Source of the DNA: JACVRU01 sp040902725
GTDB lineage: Bacteria; Actinomycetota; Thermoleophilia; Gaiellales; Gaiellaceae
Direction: 5' to 3'
DNA: 64,000 nt
Assembly (NCBI GenBank): GCA_040902725.1
Contig: JBBDWU010000024.1
Span: 1-64,000 of the forward strand
This document shows positions 9,067-17,376 of the stretch, piece by piece. The position numbers and the translations under genes are program-made. Position 1 is the first letter of the stretch; each line of letters opens with the position of its first letter. Below the pieces are notes generated by a model, which saw nothing but the letters and a program-made list of their open reading frames with translations, was not told where the DNA came from and ran no database searches.

Positions 9067-9735
9067 TCATCGTGGCAGCGGCAGCGGCCAAAGTCGAGTG
9101 TCCCGGTCGTAGACGTCCACGCCCTCCCGCCGCTTGAGGAAGTTGACGAGCCAGTAGGTGAGCGGCGTCGCGGCCGTCTCGTAGGCGATCTTGATCAGCC
9201 ACGTGGTCAGGATCGGGTTGGCGAGGCCGGCGCCGGTGCCCGCGAAGGCGATCGTCACGAAGATCGCGGAGTCGAAGCCCTCGCCGACGATCGTCGAGCC
9301 GATCGTCCGCGACCACAGCCAGCGGCCGCGCGTCGCCACCTTCATCCGCGCCAGCACGGTCGCGTTCGCGAGCTCGCCGACGAGGTAGGCGGCGAAGGAG
9401 GCGACGAAGATGCGCCAGGTGGTGCCGAGCGTGGCCTCGTAGGCGGCCTGGTTCTCCGCCCAGAAGCCGGCCGCGGGAAGGTGGATCGCGGCCTGGAGCG
9501 CGCCGAGGGCGACGAGGTTGCACGCGAAGCCGAGCCAGATCACCGCGCGTGCGGCCCGGAAGCCGTAGACCTCCGTGAGCACGTCGCCGAGCAGGTAGGA
9601 GAGCGGGAAGATGACGAGCCCGGCCGGGAAGACCTGGCCGGAGACCTCCACCAGCTTGACGGCGATGACGTTGGAGATCACGAGCGCCGTGACGAAGAGC
9701 GCGGCGACGACGACGAAGAGGGGAGAGGTCTTCAC
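9067..9735 (-). CDS. Queuosine precursor transporter (YhhQ family)
   Basis: A 222-residue membrane protein with about six transmembrane helices. YhhQ/DUF165 signatures are clear: SNVIAVKLVEV, LSYLLGDVLTEVYGFR and YLVGELANATVLARMK, plus DSAIFVTIAF. The family imports queuosine precursors (preQ0/preQ1). The GTG start overlaps the psuG stop (GTGA), so this salvage transporter is translationally coupled to pseudouridine-catabolic enzymes. Confidence 0.9.
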   Translation of the reverse strand: MKTSPLFVVVAALFVTALVISNVIAVKLVEVSGQVFPAGLVIFPLSYLLGDVLTEVYGFRAARAVIWLGFACNLVALGALQAAIHLPAAGFWAENQAAYEATLGTTWRIFVASFAAYLVGELANATVLARMKVATRGRWLWSRTIGSTIVGEGFDSAIFVTIAFAGTGAGLANPILTTWLIKIAYETAATPLTYWLVNFLKRREGVDVYDRDTRLWPLPLPR

Positions 9736-10622
9736 GCGCGCGCGTAGGCGACGGCGGTCTCCGCGGCGAGCGCCGCGTTGTCGGCGATCAGGCGCTCGTT
9801 GACGGCCTGGGTGCGGCCGCCGCTCTCGCGGTGGAGGAAGTCGAGCACGAACGGCGTCACCGCCTGGCCGGTGATGCCTTCCGCCTCCGCGGCCGCGACC
9901 GCCCGCTCGATGAGCGGCTCCACGTCGATCGGCTCGGCGGGCGGGTTGGCGAGCACGAGCGCCGAGCGCCGGCCGAGTCGCCAGTGGGCGCGGGCGACGC
10001 GGGCAGCCTCCTCGGCGCTCTCCACGCGCGCGGAGACGGGCGGCCCGCCCTCGGCCGCGTAGAAGAGCGGCATCGTGTCGGTGCGGTAGCCGAGCACCGG
10101 GATCCCGAGTGTCTCGAGCGCTTCCGCGGTCGCGGACACGTCCAGCAGGGACTTGACTCCGGAGGCGACGACGAGCACCTCGGCGCGCGCGAGCTCCGCG
10201 AGGTCGGCGGAGACGTCGGGCCGCCCGGTCCACCCCCGGTGGACGCCGCCGAGGCCGCCGGTGCCGAGAAAGCCGATCCCGGCGACGCGGCAGACGGCGA
10301 GCGTTCCGCCCACGGTGGTCGCGCCCATGACGCCCTGGACAGCGCAGGCCGCGATATCCCGGGGGCCCGCCTTGCGGACGCCGGCGTCGAAGCGCTCGAG
10401 CTGCGCCCGGTCGAGCCCGACGCGGACGCGGCCGTCGAGGACGCCGACCGTGGCCGGGACTGCGCCCGCCTCGCGGACACGGCGCTCCGCCTCGAGCGCC
10501 ACCGCGACGCCCTTCCCCGCGGGGAAGCCGTGCGCGACGAGCGTCGTCTCCAGCGCGACGACCGCGTCCCGCCGCTCGAGCGCCTCGCGCACCTCGTCCG
10601 CGACAACGAGCAGGTCCTTCAC
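9732..10622 (-). CDS. psuG: Pseudouridine-5'-phosphate glycosidase
   Basis: PsuG breaks the C-C glycosidic bond of pseudouridine 5'-phosphate, giving uracil and ribose 5-phosphate. The 296-residue protein has the family blocks VALETTLVAHGFPAGKG near the N terminus, QGVMGATTVGGTLA, GTGGLGGVHRG, VVASGVKSLLDV, and NPPAEPIDVE near the C terminus. The catalytic Lys lies in the SGVKSLLD region and the metal/phosphate site in VHRG. The GTG start overlaps the stop of the kinase gene upstream (GTGA). Confidence 0.95.
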   Translation of the reverse strand: MKDLLVVADEVREALERRDAVVALETTLVAHGFPAGKGVAVALEAERRVREAGAVPATVGVLDGRVRVGLDRAQLERFDAGVRKAGPRDIAACAVQGVMGATTVGGTLAVCRVAGIGFLGTGGLGGVHRGWTGRPDVSADLAELARAEVLVVASGVKSLLDVSATAEALETLGIPVLGYRTDTMPLFYAAEGGPPVSARVESAEEAARVARAHWRLGRRSALVLANPPAEPIDVEPLIERAVAAAEAEGITGQAVTPFVLDFLHRESGGRTQAVNERLIADNAALAAETAVAYARA

Positions 10623-11407
10623 GGCATCGCCCCCAGCTTGGCGACGCAGCGGGCCGCGGCCTGAAGCGCGAGCTCGGGGCCGCCGAGCAGAAAGCCGGCT
10701 GCGAAGGCGTCCCCCGCGCCGGTGGTGTCCACGAGCTCGGAGGGCAACGCGGCGAACTCGGCGTCGTCGACGCGGCAGCCGCCGCCGCCGTGGACGATGA
10801 GCTGCACGCCCGCCAGCGGGCCGAGCAGCTCCGCCTCCGCCTGGTTCGCGAAGACGACGGCCGGCCGCAGGTCGCGCACGGCCTCGCGGAAGAGCTCCGG
10901 CCCGACCTCGTCGATCGCCGCCGTCGAAGAGGCGTCGACCGAGACGCGCTCGACGAGCCCGGCGGCCTTTGACGCCGCAGCCGCGAGCGGGTGCCGGACG
11001 AGGCTGTAGCCGGGCACGTGCAGCCAGTCGCAGTCCGCGAGCCAGGCCTCTTCCAGCTCCTCCGGCGCGAGCTCGGTCGCGACGCCCCGGTCGGAGAGCA
11101 TCGAGCGGCTGCCGTCCGGTGCCGCGATCGACACGACCGTCCCCGTGCCCTGCGCGACCTCCGGCCCGGCGACCTCGACCCCTCGGGCCGCAAGCTCCTC
11201 GGCGACGAGCCGGCCGGCCGGGTCGCGCGCCCGCTTCCCCACGAACCGCCCTTCGCCCCCGAGCGCGGCTGCCCACGCCGCCACGTTCGCCGCCTGCCCG
11301 CCGGCTCCGACGGCGGTACGCCCGTACGTGTCCGTGTCGGCGGCGATCGACTGGTCGAGCCGCACCACGACGTCGAGCAGGAGGTCGCCGATGGCGCAGA
11401 TGCGCAT
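10619..11407 (-). CDS. psuK: PfkB-family carbohydrate kinase, probable pseudouridine kinase
   Basis: A 262-residue ribokinase-fold protein. The N-terminal GDLLLDVV, the substrate loop GGQAANVAAWAAALG (PfkB signature 1) and the C-terminal DTTGAGDAFAAGF (signature 2, catalytic Asp in GAGD) are all present. Tight coupling to psuG makes pseudouridine the best substrate guess: kinase first, glycosidase second. The ATG at 11407 is chosen because the conserved MRICAIGD strand begins there. It is the first gene of the psuK-psuG-yhhQ-P460 run. Confidence 0.88.
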   Translation of the reverse strand: MRICAIGDLLLDVVVRLDQSIAADTDTYGRTAVGAGGQAANVAAWAAALGGEGRFVGKRARDPAGRLVAEELAARGVEVAGPEVAQGTGTVVSIAAPDGSRSMLSDRGVATELAPEELEEAWLADCDWLHVPGYSLVRHPLAAAASKAAGLVERVSVDASSTAAIDEVGPELFREAVRDLRPAVVFANQAEAELLGPLAGVQLIVHGGGGCRVDDAEFAALPSELVDTTGAGDAFAAGFLLGGPELALQAAARCVAKLGAMP

Positions 11408-11423
11408 GGGCGAGAATGCTCGC

Positions 11424-11621
11424 ATGGAAGAGGAGCGGAAGCGGGACCGCCTGCGCTCGTTCCTGCTGGGCGGGCTCGTCGGCGCGTCCGCGGTCGTCGC
11501 CACGCGTCGCCGCCGCCGCGCACCGCGGCGGCCGGGCCCGGGCGGGCTGGCCGCCTTCGAGCAGGCGCCCTGCTACCGCGAGGTCGTCGAGGCGGAGCTC
11601 GTCGAGGACGAGGAGTCGTAG
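11424..11621 (+). CDS. Small hypothetical protein with basic/hydrophobic N-terminal half
   Basis: A 65-residue protein with a charged start (EEERKRDRLR), one hydrophobic stretch (FLLGGLVGASAVVA), an Arg-rich patch and an acidic C terminus. No family recognised. It starts 16 nt from the divergent psuK gene and its last 49 nt overlap the convergent glycosyltransferase gene, so it may be a real small anchored protein or a chance frame. Confidence 0.5.
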   Translation: MEEERKRDRLRSFLLGGLVGASAVVATRRRRRAPRRPGPGGLAAFEQAPCYREVVEAELVEDEES

Positions 11622-13096
11622 ACGCGCGCGACGATCGCGAAGTTCAGGTCGGCGTCGGCGATCCCGAGCGCCTTCCCGACCACCATCACCGCGGCCGACC
11701 GCTCGAGGTAGCGCTCGACGGTCCGCGTGGGCTCCCGCGTCCGCAGCAGGAGATAAGGGCCGAAGGTCCGGGCCTCGAACGCATCGACCGGCCGGGGTAG
11801 CCGGGCGGCGACGGCCAGGCGCTGCTCGACGCTCGCCGGGCCCCACACGCTGAAGACCCACACGCCGCGGCCGAGCGGCTTCGGCGCCCGCTCGAGCGCG
11901 CGCAGCTGCAGCCCGGCGTCGGCGCGCGGCAGCACCAGTGGGCGGCCGCCGGCGGCCAGGAAGACCGGGTCGTAGCCGAGCGCGAGGTCGTTCGCCCGCC
12001 CCGTGTCGGCCAGCCACGCGGCCGCCGCGGCCCGGCCGGCGACCCGCTCCTCCGGCTCCCCGAGGAAGAGCGACGGCGTCTTGTCCCAGGCCCACGTGAC
12101 GCCGCCGGCGGCGAGGAGCACCGTCAGCGCCACGGCCGGGCGGGGCGGCCTGCTGACGACTCCCGCGGCGACGGCGGTGGCGAAGAAGGGCAGGACGAAG
12201 ATCAGGTGCCGCGTCTCGGGAACCGCCGCCGAGCCGAGCTGGGCGACGAGCAGCGCGAGCGTCGGCACCGCGACCACGACCCCGATGAGGAGCGCGCTGC
12301 GCCGGGGGAGCCGCCAGAGCCCGAGCCCGGCGAGCACGAGCACGGCGGGGACGACGATCGGCCCGGCGGAGAAGTCGGCGGCCGCGTCCCAGAGGTACGT
12401 GGCGATCCCGGCCTGCCCGGGGCCGACACCCACGTCGAACCGCCCTGCGAGCACGAGGTCGATGATCCAGAAGGGGATCCCGAGTACCGCGACGGCGGCG
12501 AAGGCGGGGATCGCCTGCCGCAGCCGTTCGCGCGTGAGCAGGACGTAGACGCCCTGCGAGGCGAGCACGAGAGCGCCGTAAGGATGCGTCGCGACCGTCA
12601 CCAGGATCGCCGCGCCCCAGAGCGCCCAGCCCCACGGCGTGCGCGCGCGGAGCAGCGCCAGGTACGAGAGCGCGCTGGCGAGGAGGAAGAGGCTGTACAT
12701 GCGCGCGTAGACGGCGTGGAAGAGCAGCACCCAGCTCGACGCCGCCACGACGGCAGCGATGACCGCCGCGCGCTCGTCGGCGAGCCGACGGGCGATCGCG
12801 GCGACCACGGGGATCGCGGCGACGGCGAAGATCGCCGAGAGCGCCCGCAGCCCGGTCAGCCCGCCGCCGAGCTGCTCCACGAGCCAGGCGAGGACGAAGT
12901 GCAGCGGCGCGCCCCCACGCTCCTCGACCACCGTGTCCACGAGCTCCCCGAGCGACCCGCGCGCCACGTGGAGCGCGAGCATCTCGTCCTCGTGGGGCGG
13001 CCACGCGGTCAGCCGCGCGGCGAGGAAAGCGGCTACCGCCAGCGTCGGGAGGGCGACGATCCGGCTCACGAACGCGCAAACGGTATCCACCGACAC
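11573..13096 (-). CDS. Membrane glycosyltransferase, GT39/ArnT-like
   Basis: A 507-residue polytopic membrane protein with about ten to twelve transmembrane helices. After the first helix it carries the acidic PPHEDEMLALHVA loop that acts as the catalytic Asp/Glu pair in GT-C enzymes such as protein mannosyltransferases and ArnT, followed by ERGGAPLHFVLAW. A soluble C-terminal part of about 130 residues follows. It probably moves a sugar from a polyprenyl-phosphate donor to an extracytoplasmic acceptor. Start is GTG 13096, with later GTGs possible. Confidence 0.78.
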   Translation of the reverse strand: MSVDTVCAFVSRIVALPTLAVAAFLAARLTAWPPHEDEMLALHVARGSLGELVDTVVEERGGAPLHFVLAWLVEQLGGGLTGLRALSAIFAVAAIPVVAAIARRLADERAAVIAAVVAASSWVLLFHAVYARMYSLFLLASALSYLALLRARTPWGWALWGAAILVTVATHPYGALVLASQGVYVLLTRERLRQAIPAFAAVAVLGIPFWIIDLVLAGRFDVGVGPGQAGIATYLWDAAADFSAGPIVVPAVLVLAGLGLWRLPRRSALLIGVVVAVPTLALLVAQLGSAAVPETRHLIFVLPFFATAVAAGVVSRPPRPAVALTVLLAAGGVTWAWDKTPSLFLGEPEERVAGRAAAAAWLADTGRANDLALGYDPVFLAAGGRPLVLPRADAGLQLRALERAPKPLGRGVWVFSVWGPASVEQRLAVAARLPRPVDAFEARTFGPYLLLRTREPTRTVERYLERSAAVMVVGKALGIADADLNFAIVARVYDSSSSTSSASTTSR

Positions 13097-13119
13097 CGCT
13101 GCTAGCGTTTTGGGCTCGG

Positions 13120-13404
13120 ATGCCGATCTACGGATATCGCTGCCCTCAGAACCACCTGTTCGAGGTCTTCCAGCGGATGGCCGACGAGCCCGTGGAGACG
13201 TGCCAGGTCTGCGGCCAGGGTCCGGTGGAGCGCGTGCTCTACCCGGTGGCCGTCCACTTCAAGGGCTCCGGCTTCTACACGACCGACTACGGGCGCAGCG
13301 CGAACCGGGCGAAGGATGCCGCCTCCGAGAGTGGGAGCGACAAGCCGAAGGAGTCGGTCAAGAAGGAGCCTAAGAAGGAGCCCAAGAAGGCGGCCGAAGC
13401 CTAA
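13120..13404 (+). CDS. FmdB-family zinc ribbon protein
   Basis: A 94-residue protein opening with MPIYGYRCPQNHLFE, then VETCQVCG, which together give the Cys-x4-His plus CxxC zinc site of FmdB/CxxC-CxxC-SSSS regulators. The C-terminal 40 residues are Lys/Glu-rich (PKKEPKKEPKK). Function is unknown beyond possible nucleic-acid or regulator binding. The stop overlaps the convergent GlsB-like gene's stop. Confidence 0.88.
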   Translation: MPIYGYRCPQNHLFEVFQRMADEPVETCQVCGQGPVERVLYPVAVHFKGSGFYTTDYGRSANRAKDAASESGSDKPKESVKKEPKKEPKKAAEA

Positions 13405-13658
13405 TTCCGGCGGCCGAGGGCGCGGAGGATCAGCAGGAAGGCGACGGCGCCGAGCACGGCGAGCAGGAACGGGCCCAGATCCCAGCGGAAGCGGACCTCG
13501 TCGCCGAGCAGCACCTCGCCCGCGAGCCCGCCGATCAGCGCGCCGACGACGCCGACTGCGATCGTGCCCAGGCAGCCGATGCCTCCGGTCCCGCGCACGA
13601 ACAGGCGCGCGACCGCGCCCGCCAGCAGCCCGAACAGGATCCAGGAGACGACGTTCAT
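13401..13658 (-). CDS. GlsB/YeaQ/YmgE family stress-response membrane protein
   Basis: An 85-residue protein with three hydrophobic helices and the family's Gly-rich pattern (WILFGLLAGAVARLF, GCLGTIAVGVVGALIGG). Members are small stress-associated membrane proteins of unclear mechanism. The ATG lies just upstream of the LCP gene's stop region on the opposite side: the LCP stop is at 13655-13657, overlapping this ATG. Confidence 0.88.
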   Translation of the reverse strand: MNVVSWILFGLLAGAVARLFVRGTGGIGCLGTIAVGVVGALIGGLAGEVLLGDEVRFRWDLGPFLLAVLGAVAFLLILRALGRRN

Positions 13659-14833
13659 CGACCGACGAGGCAGCCCGGCGCCAGCGGGATCCCCGGAGCC
13701 GGCGGCTGCGGCGCCGAGACGCCCAGGAACATCGCGATCACGTTCCTATTCTCCTCGCTCGGCACCAGGATCGACTCGCCACCGTACGAGGAGGGCTCGC
13801 CGCCGAGGCGACAGCGGAGCGTGCGCGAGTCGTCGGCGCGGAGGTTCCGCCAGCCGAGCTGGAGGAACTGCCAGGTGGAGAGGTCGGTGGCGAGCGGCCG
13901 CGCCAGGTCGTCGCCGAGCGTCGGCAGCCTCAGCAGCGTCGAGGCCGACGCGACCTCGCCGGTGATCGCCTGGAGCACGCGCTGCTGCCGCTCGCCGCGG
14001 GTCACGTCCGTCTCGCCCGGGTCGAGCCTGTTCTCGCGCACGCGCGAATAGACCAGCGCCCGGTAGCCGTCGAGCTCCAGCTCGCCCTGGCGGAAGCGCC
14101 AGCCCTGCCACTCCTGGCAGCGTTCCTGGGTCGGGTAGGGGCAGTCGAAGCGGTTGGAGAGGATCGGCTTCGGGTTGTCGACGGTGATTCCGCCCATCGC
14201 GTCGATCAGCTCGGTGAAGTCGGCGAAGTCGACGACGACCACGTGGTTGATGGGCACGCCGGTGAAGTTGCGGAGGGTGCGGAGCGCGAGCCCCGGCCCG
14301 CCGATCTGGAAGGCCGAGTTGATCCGGCCGGCGCCGATGCCGGGGATGTCTACGCGGAGGTCGCGCGGCACCGAGAGGTACGCGAGCCGGTTGCGGCGCG
14401 CGTCGGTGCGCACGAGCATGATCGAGTCCGACCGGCGCGCGGACGCCCGCTCGGCGATTTCCTGCGCGTGGTCGGTGCCGAAGAGCGCGATCGTCGTCGG
14501 CTGGTTGAGGACGAGTCCGTCCTGAGGCGCGAGCGCGGCGCGGGCATCCGCCGGCAGGCGCGCGTTCGCCGCCTCGACGCCGCTTCGGACCGAGAGGAAG
14601 CCGGTGATCGCCCAGGCGACGAAGGCGACGAAGAGGACGAGCAGGACGAGCAGGACGGTCGTGCGCCGGCGCATCCGCCGCCCGCCGGGCGGCTCGGGCA
14701 GCACGCGCCCGGATCGCCGGCCGTCGCGGCCCCCGTCCCCGGTCGGCCGCGGGATCGTCGGCACCTTGCCCTTGGCCCGGCCGCCGCGGTAGACCCGGTA
14801 CGGCTTGTCTCCGCTGGCCATGCGGCGGGTCAT
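13655..14833 (-). CDS. LytR-CpsA-Psr (LCP) family cell-wall ligase
   Basis: A 392-residue protein with a cytoplasmic Arg/Lys-rich N terminus, one transmembrane helix (VLLVLLVLFVAFVAWAI), and an extracellular LCP domain. Conserved polyprenyl-phosphate-binding residues are visible: ALFGTDHA, RSDSIMLVRTD, LSVPRDLRVDIPG, RINSAF and SRVRENRLDPGETDVTRGERQQ. LCP enzymes attach lipid-linked glycopolymers to peptidoglycan. The ATG at 14833 overlaps the phosphoesterase stop (ATGA); ATG 14821 is an alternative. Confidence 0.92.
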   Translation of the reverse strand: MTRRMASGDKPYRVYRGGRAKGKVPTIPRPTGDGGRDGRRSGRVLPEPPGGRRMRRRTTVLLVLLVLFVAFVAWAITGFLSVRSGVEAANARLPADARAALAPQDGLVLNQPTTIALFGTDHAQEIAERASARRSDSIMLVRTDARRNRLAYLSVPRDLRVDIPGIGAGRINSAFQIGGPGLALRTLRNFTGVPINHVVVVDFADFTELIDAMGGITVDNPKPILSNRFDCPYPTQERCQEWQGWRFRQGELELDGYRALVYSRVRENRLDPGETDVTRGERQQRVLQAITGEVASASTLLRLPTLGDDLARPLATDLSTWQFLQLGWRNLRADDSRTLRCRLGGEPSSYGGESILVPSEENRNVIAMFLGVSAPQPPAPGIPLAPGCLVGR

Positions 14834-15540
14834 GGTAGCCGCGCGGCCTCCCACTGAGCCGTCCACTCCGCGGCCGAGGGTGGCCTCACCAGCAGCTCGG
14901 CCACCCGTGCCGCGCTTGGCTGTCCCGACGAGAGCACCGCCTCCGCGGCGGCGTCGACGTCGTACTCGGTCCGGAGCAGCTTCACGTCGGGCCCGAGTAG
15001 CGCCCAGTACGCGCCGGGACGGCCTTCGCACGGTCGTCCGACGCTGCCGACGTTCACGTACCGCAAGCTGTCGAGGCGGCGGTCGAACTGGACGTGGGTG
15101 TGCCCTCCGATCGCGGTCGCCTCGTCGATTGCACCGAAGAGCGCCTCGAACTCGGCCGCGGGCGTGAGCGCAGTCAGGATCGCCTCGTCGTCCGTTGGTC
15201 CCGCGTGGCAGCAGAACACGCCACCAAGGCCCGAGACGGCGACGTTGAAGGACATCGGCCAAGCGGCCACCGCCTCCAGCTGTTCCGCGGTGAGGCGCTC
15301 CCGCACCCAGGAGCTCTCCTCTCCTTCTTCGTCGAGGACGATCCGGTCGGCGTTGCCCCGCAGGATGCGGACGCCATCGCCGAGGGCGGTCAGCCGGTTG
15401 AGTGTCTCGGCCGGAAAGGTCCCGGCGATCACGTCGCCGAGGACGACGACGCGCTCGGCGGCTGCGATGCGCCGGTCGGCGAGAACGGCGTCCAGCGCCT
15501 GCACGTTGCCGTGAATGTCGGCGAGCGCGGCGATCGCCAC
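14830..15540 (-). CDS. Metallophosphoesterase (calcineurin-like)
   Basis: A 236-residue phosphoesterase. Metal ligands are in ALADIHGN (residues about 5-12), VVLGDVI, LRGNAD, the His of CCHAGP and IGGHTHVQ. This is the YfcE/MJ0936 type with a C-terminal VNVGSVGRP block. The substrate is unknown. Start is GTG at 15540, placing the DIHGN motif correctly, with TACGCT 7 nt upstream. It forms an operon with the LCP gene and is divergent from the ROK kinase by 32 nt. Confidence 0.9.
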   Translation of the reverse strand: MAIAALADIHGNVQALDAVLADRRIAAAERVVVLGDVIAGTFPAETLNRLTALGDGVRILRGNADRIVLDEEGEESSWVRERLTAEQLEAVAAWPMSFNVAVSGLGGVFCCHAGPTDDEAILTALTPAAEFEALFGAIDEATAIGGHTHVQFDRRLDSLRYVNVGSVGRPCEGRPGAYWALLGPDVKLLRTEYDVDAAAEAVLSSGQPSAARVAELLVRPPSAAEWTAQWEAARLP

Positions 15541-15547
15541 GCGAAGC

Positions 15548-15553
15548 AGCGTA
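15548..15553 (-). promoter_or_regulatory. Leaderless-type -10 box of the phosphoesterase gene
   Basis: Minus-strand TACGCT ends 7 nt before the GTG at 15540. It sits back to back with the plus-strand box at 15558. Confidence 0.45.
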
Positions 15554-15557
15554 CGTT

Positions 15558-15563
15558 TATCGT
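15558..15563 (+). promoter_or_regulatory. Leaderless-type -10 box of the ROK kinase gene
   Basis: TATCGT ends 9 nt before the ATG at 15573. The two divergent boxes lie within 16 nt, so their upstream elements must overlap. Confidence 0.4.
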
Positions 15564-15572
15564 GGCGCGACC

Positions 15573-16472
15573 ATGTCCCCGCAGGAGCGCGTGCTCGGCG
15601 TCGACCTCGGCGGGACGAAGATCCTCGCCGGTCTCGTCGGCCGCGACGGCGCCGTCGAGCGGGACCGCGAGTGGCCGACACCGCTCGAGTCGCAGGCCGC
15701 GCTCGTCGCCGGGCTCGAGCTGGCCGTCGAGGAGCTGCTGGACGAGGACGTCGCCGCGCTCGGCTTCGGGATCCCGTCCCGGGTCGACCAGCGCAGCGGT
15801 CACGCCTACGGCTCCGTCAACACGCCCCTCGACGACCTCGACTTCCGCGGCCACATGGAGGCCCGCTTCGGGCTGCCGGTCGGCTTCGACAACGACGCCA
15901 ACGCGGCGACGCTCGCGGAGTGGACCTGCGGCGCGGGACGCGGAGCGCGGACGCTGATCATGCTCACGCTCGGGACCGGCGTCGGCGGGGGCTTCATCCT
16001 CGACGAGCGGCTCTACCGCGGCTGGGCCGAGGCGGGCCACACGGTCGTCGTCCACGACGGCAAGCCGTGCCCAGGCGAGTGCACGGGGCGCGGCCACCTG
16101 GAGGCGTACTGCACGGGCGTCGCGGCCGGCGAGGCCGCGGAGGAGGCCTTCGGCGGCGGTACGGACGCGCAGCGGCTCGTCGAGCTCGCCGACGAGGGCG
16201 AGCAGCGCTCGGTCGAGATCCTGGGCGAGATCGGCCGCAAGCTCGGCTCGGGGATCGGCTCGCTCGTCAACCTCTTCGCCGCGGAGCGGGTCGTCATCGG
16301 GGGCGGCTTCGGCACCGCCGCGTTCGAGCACCTCGCCGGACCGGCGCTCGAAGTCGCCCGGCGTGAGGCGCTGGCGCCCGCGGACGAGGGCCTCGAGCTC
16401 GTGAAGGCCGAGCTGGGGGAGGCGGCCGGCCTGATCGGCGCCGGGCTGCTCGCGTTCGAGGCCCTGCCGTAG
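15573..16472 (+). CDS. ROK family sugar kinase (glucokinase-like)
   Basis: A 299-residue ROK kinase. It has the N-terminal phosphate loop GVDLGGTKILAG, the catalytic Asp in FDNDANAATLAEW (about residue 110), GTGVGGG, and the zinc site built from GHTVVV and CPGECTGRGHLEAYC. The VVIGGGFG segment closes the ATP site. Glucose is the likely substrate, as in actinobacterial glucokinases. Its TAG stop overlaps the rsmI GTG by one base. Confidence 0.9.
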   Translation: MSPQERVLGVDLGGTKILAGLVGRDGAVERDREWPTPLESQAALVAGLELAVEELLDEDVAALGFGIPSRVDQRSGHAYGSVNTPLDDLDFRGHMEARFGLPVGFDNDANAATLAEWTCGAGRGARTLIMLTLGTGVGGGFILDERLYRGWAEAGHTVVVHDGKPCPGECTGRGHLEAYCTGVAAGEAAEEAFGGGTDAQRLVELADEGEQRSVEILGEIGRKLGSGIGSLVNLFAAERVVIGGGFGTAAFEHLAGPALEVARREALAPADEGLELVKAELGEAAGLIGAGLLAFEALP

Positions 16473-17272
16473 TGCTGTCGGTCTGCGCGACGCCGATCGG
16501 CAACCTCGAGGATGTGACGCTGCGCGTTCTGCGCGAGCTCGGCGAGGCGGACGTCGTCCTCTGCGAGGACACGCGGCGCACGCGGATCCTCCTCGACCGC
16601 CACGGGATCAAGGCGCGGCTGCTCTCGTACCACGAGCACAACGAGGCGCGGCGGACGGCGGAGCTGCTGCCGCGCCTGCGGGCGGGCGAGCGCGTGGCGC
16701 TGGTGTCGGACGCGGGGCTGCCGGGCGTCAGCGACCCCGGCGCGCGGCTCGTCGCGGAGGCCTTGGCGGCGGGCGTGCCCGTGACCGTCCTGCCCGGGCC
16801 GTCCGCGGTCGAGACCGCGCTCGTCGCGAGCGGCTTCGCGGCGGAGCGCTACCAGTTCGTCGGCTACCTGCCGCGCTCCCAGAAGGCGCTGGCGGCGCTC
16901 TGGGAGGAGGTCGCGCGCTGGCCGTGGCCCGTCGTCGCCTTCGAGTCTCCGCAACGGCTGCCGGCCGCGCTGCGCTCGCTCGCGGCCGCCGATTCCGAGC
17001 GGCCGGCCGCGGTCTGCCGGGAGTTGACGAAGCAGTTCGAGGAGGTGGTCCGCGGGACGGCGGCCGAGCTCGCGGAACGGTTCTCGGAGCCGCCCAAGGG
17101 CGAGATCACGCTTGTCGTCGGCCCGGGAGCGGCGGCGGCCCCGGACGAGCGCGAGGCGCTGGCGGCGATGGCCGAACTGGCGGCGCTCGGGGTGGGGCGG
17201 GGCCGGGCGGCCGATCTCGTCGCCCGCCTGACCGGCGTCCCCCGGAACCGGCTCTACCGGGCGAACCTGTAA
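16472..17272 (+). CDS. rsmI: 16S rRNA (cytidine-1402-2'-O)-methyltransferase RsmI
   Basis: RsmI methylates the 2'-OH of C1402 in the ribosomal P site using S-adenosylmethionine. The 266-residue protein shows the tetrapyrrole-methylase fold: CATPIGNLEDVTLRVLRELGE, CEDTRRTRILLD, SYHEHNE, ALVSDAGLPGVSDPG and VLPGPSAVETAL, then FVGYLPR and ELTKQFEEVVRG. Start is GTG overlapping the upstream TAG. In mycobacteria rsmI also lies close to metS. Confidence 0.95.
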   Translation: MLSVCATPIGNLEDVTLRVLRELGEADVVLCEDTRRTRILLDRHGIKARLLSYHEHNEARRTAELLPRLRAGERVALVSDAGLPGVSDPGARLVAEALAAGVPVTVLPGPSAVETALVASGFAAERYQFVGYLPRSQKALAALWEEVARWPWPVVAFESPQRLPAALRSLAAADSERPAAVCRELTKQFEEVVRGTAAELAERFSEPPKGEITLVVGPGAAAAPDEREALAAMAELAALGVGRGRAADLVARLTGVPRNRLYRANL

Positions 17273-17376
17273 CGGCTTCGTGGCGACTCTGTGCCGACTC
17301 TGTCGCCTACCCTGGCAACAGTGAGTTCGCGCCGCTAGCGTCGCTCGGTCTTCGCAATCGACCTCGGGGGTGAGAG

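Noticed and set aside
9067..13079. Giant minus-strand open frames of 800-1100 codons across psuK/psuG and the glycosyltransferase
   Set aside because: Only their C-terminal parts correspond to real genes (YhhQ transporter, psuG); upstream parts are Arg/Ala-rich shadow readings of neighbouring genes in other frames.
17284..17303. Direct repeat CGACTCTGT with 11-bp period upstream of the M23 gene
   Set aside because: Only two short copies and no link to a known regulator; chance or a minor site cannot be separated.
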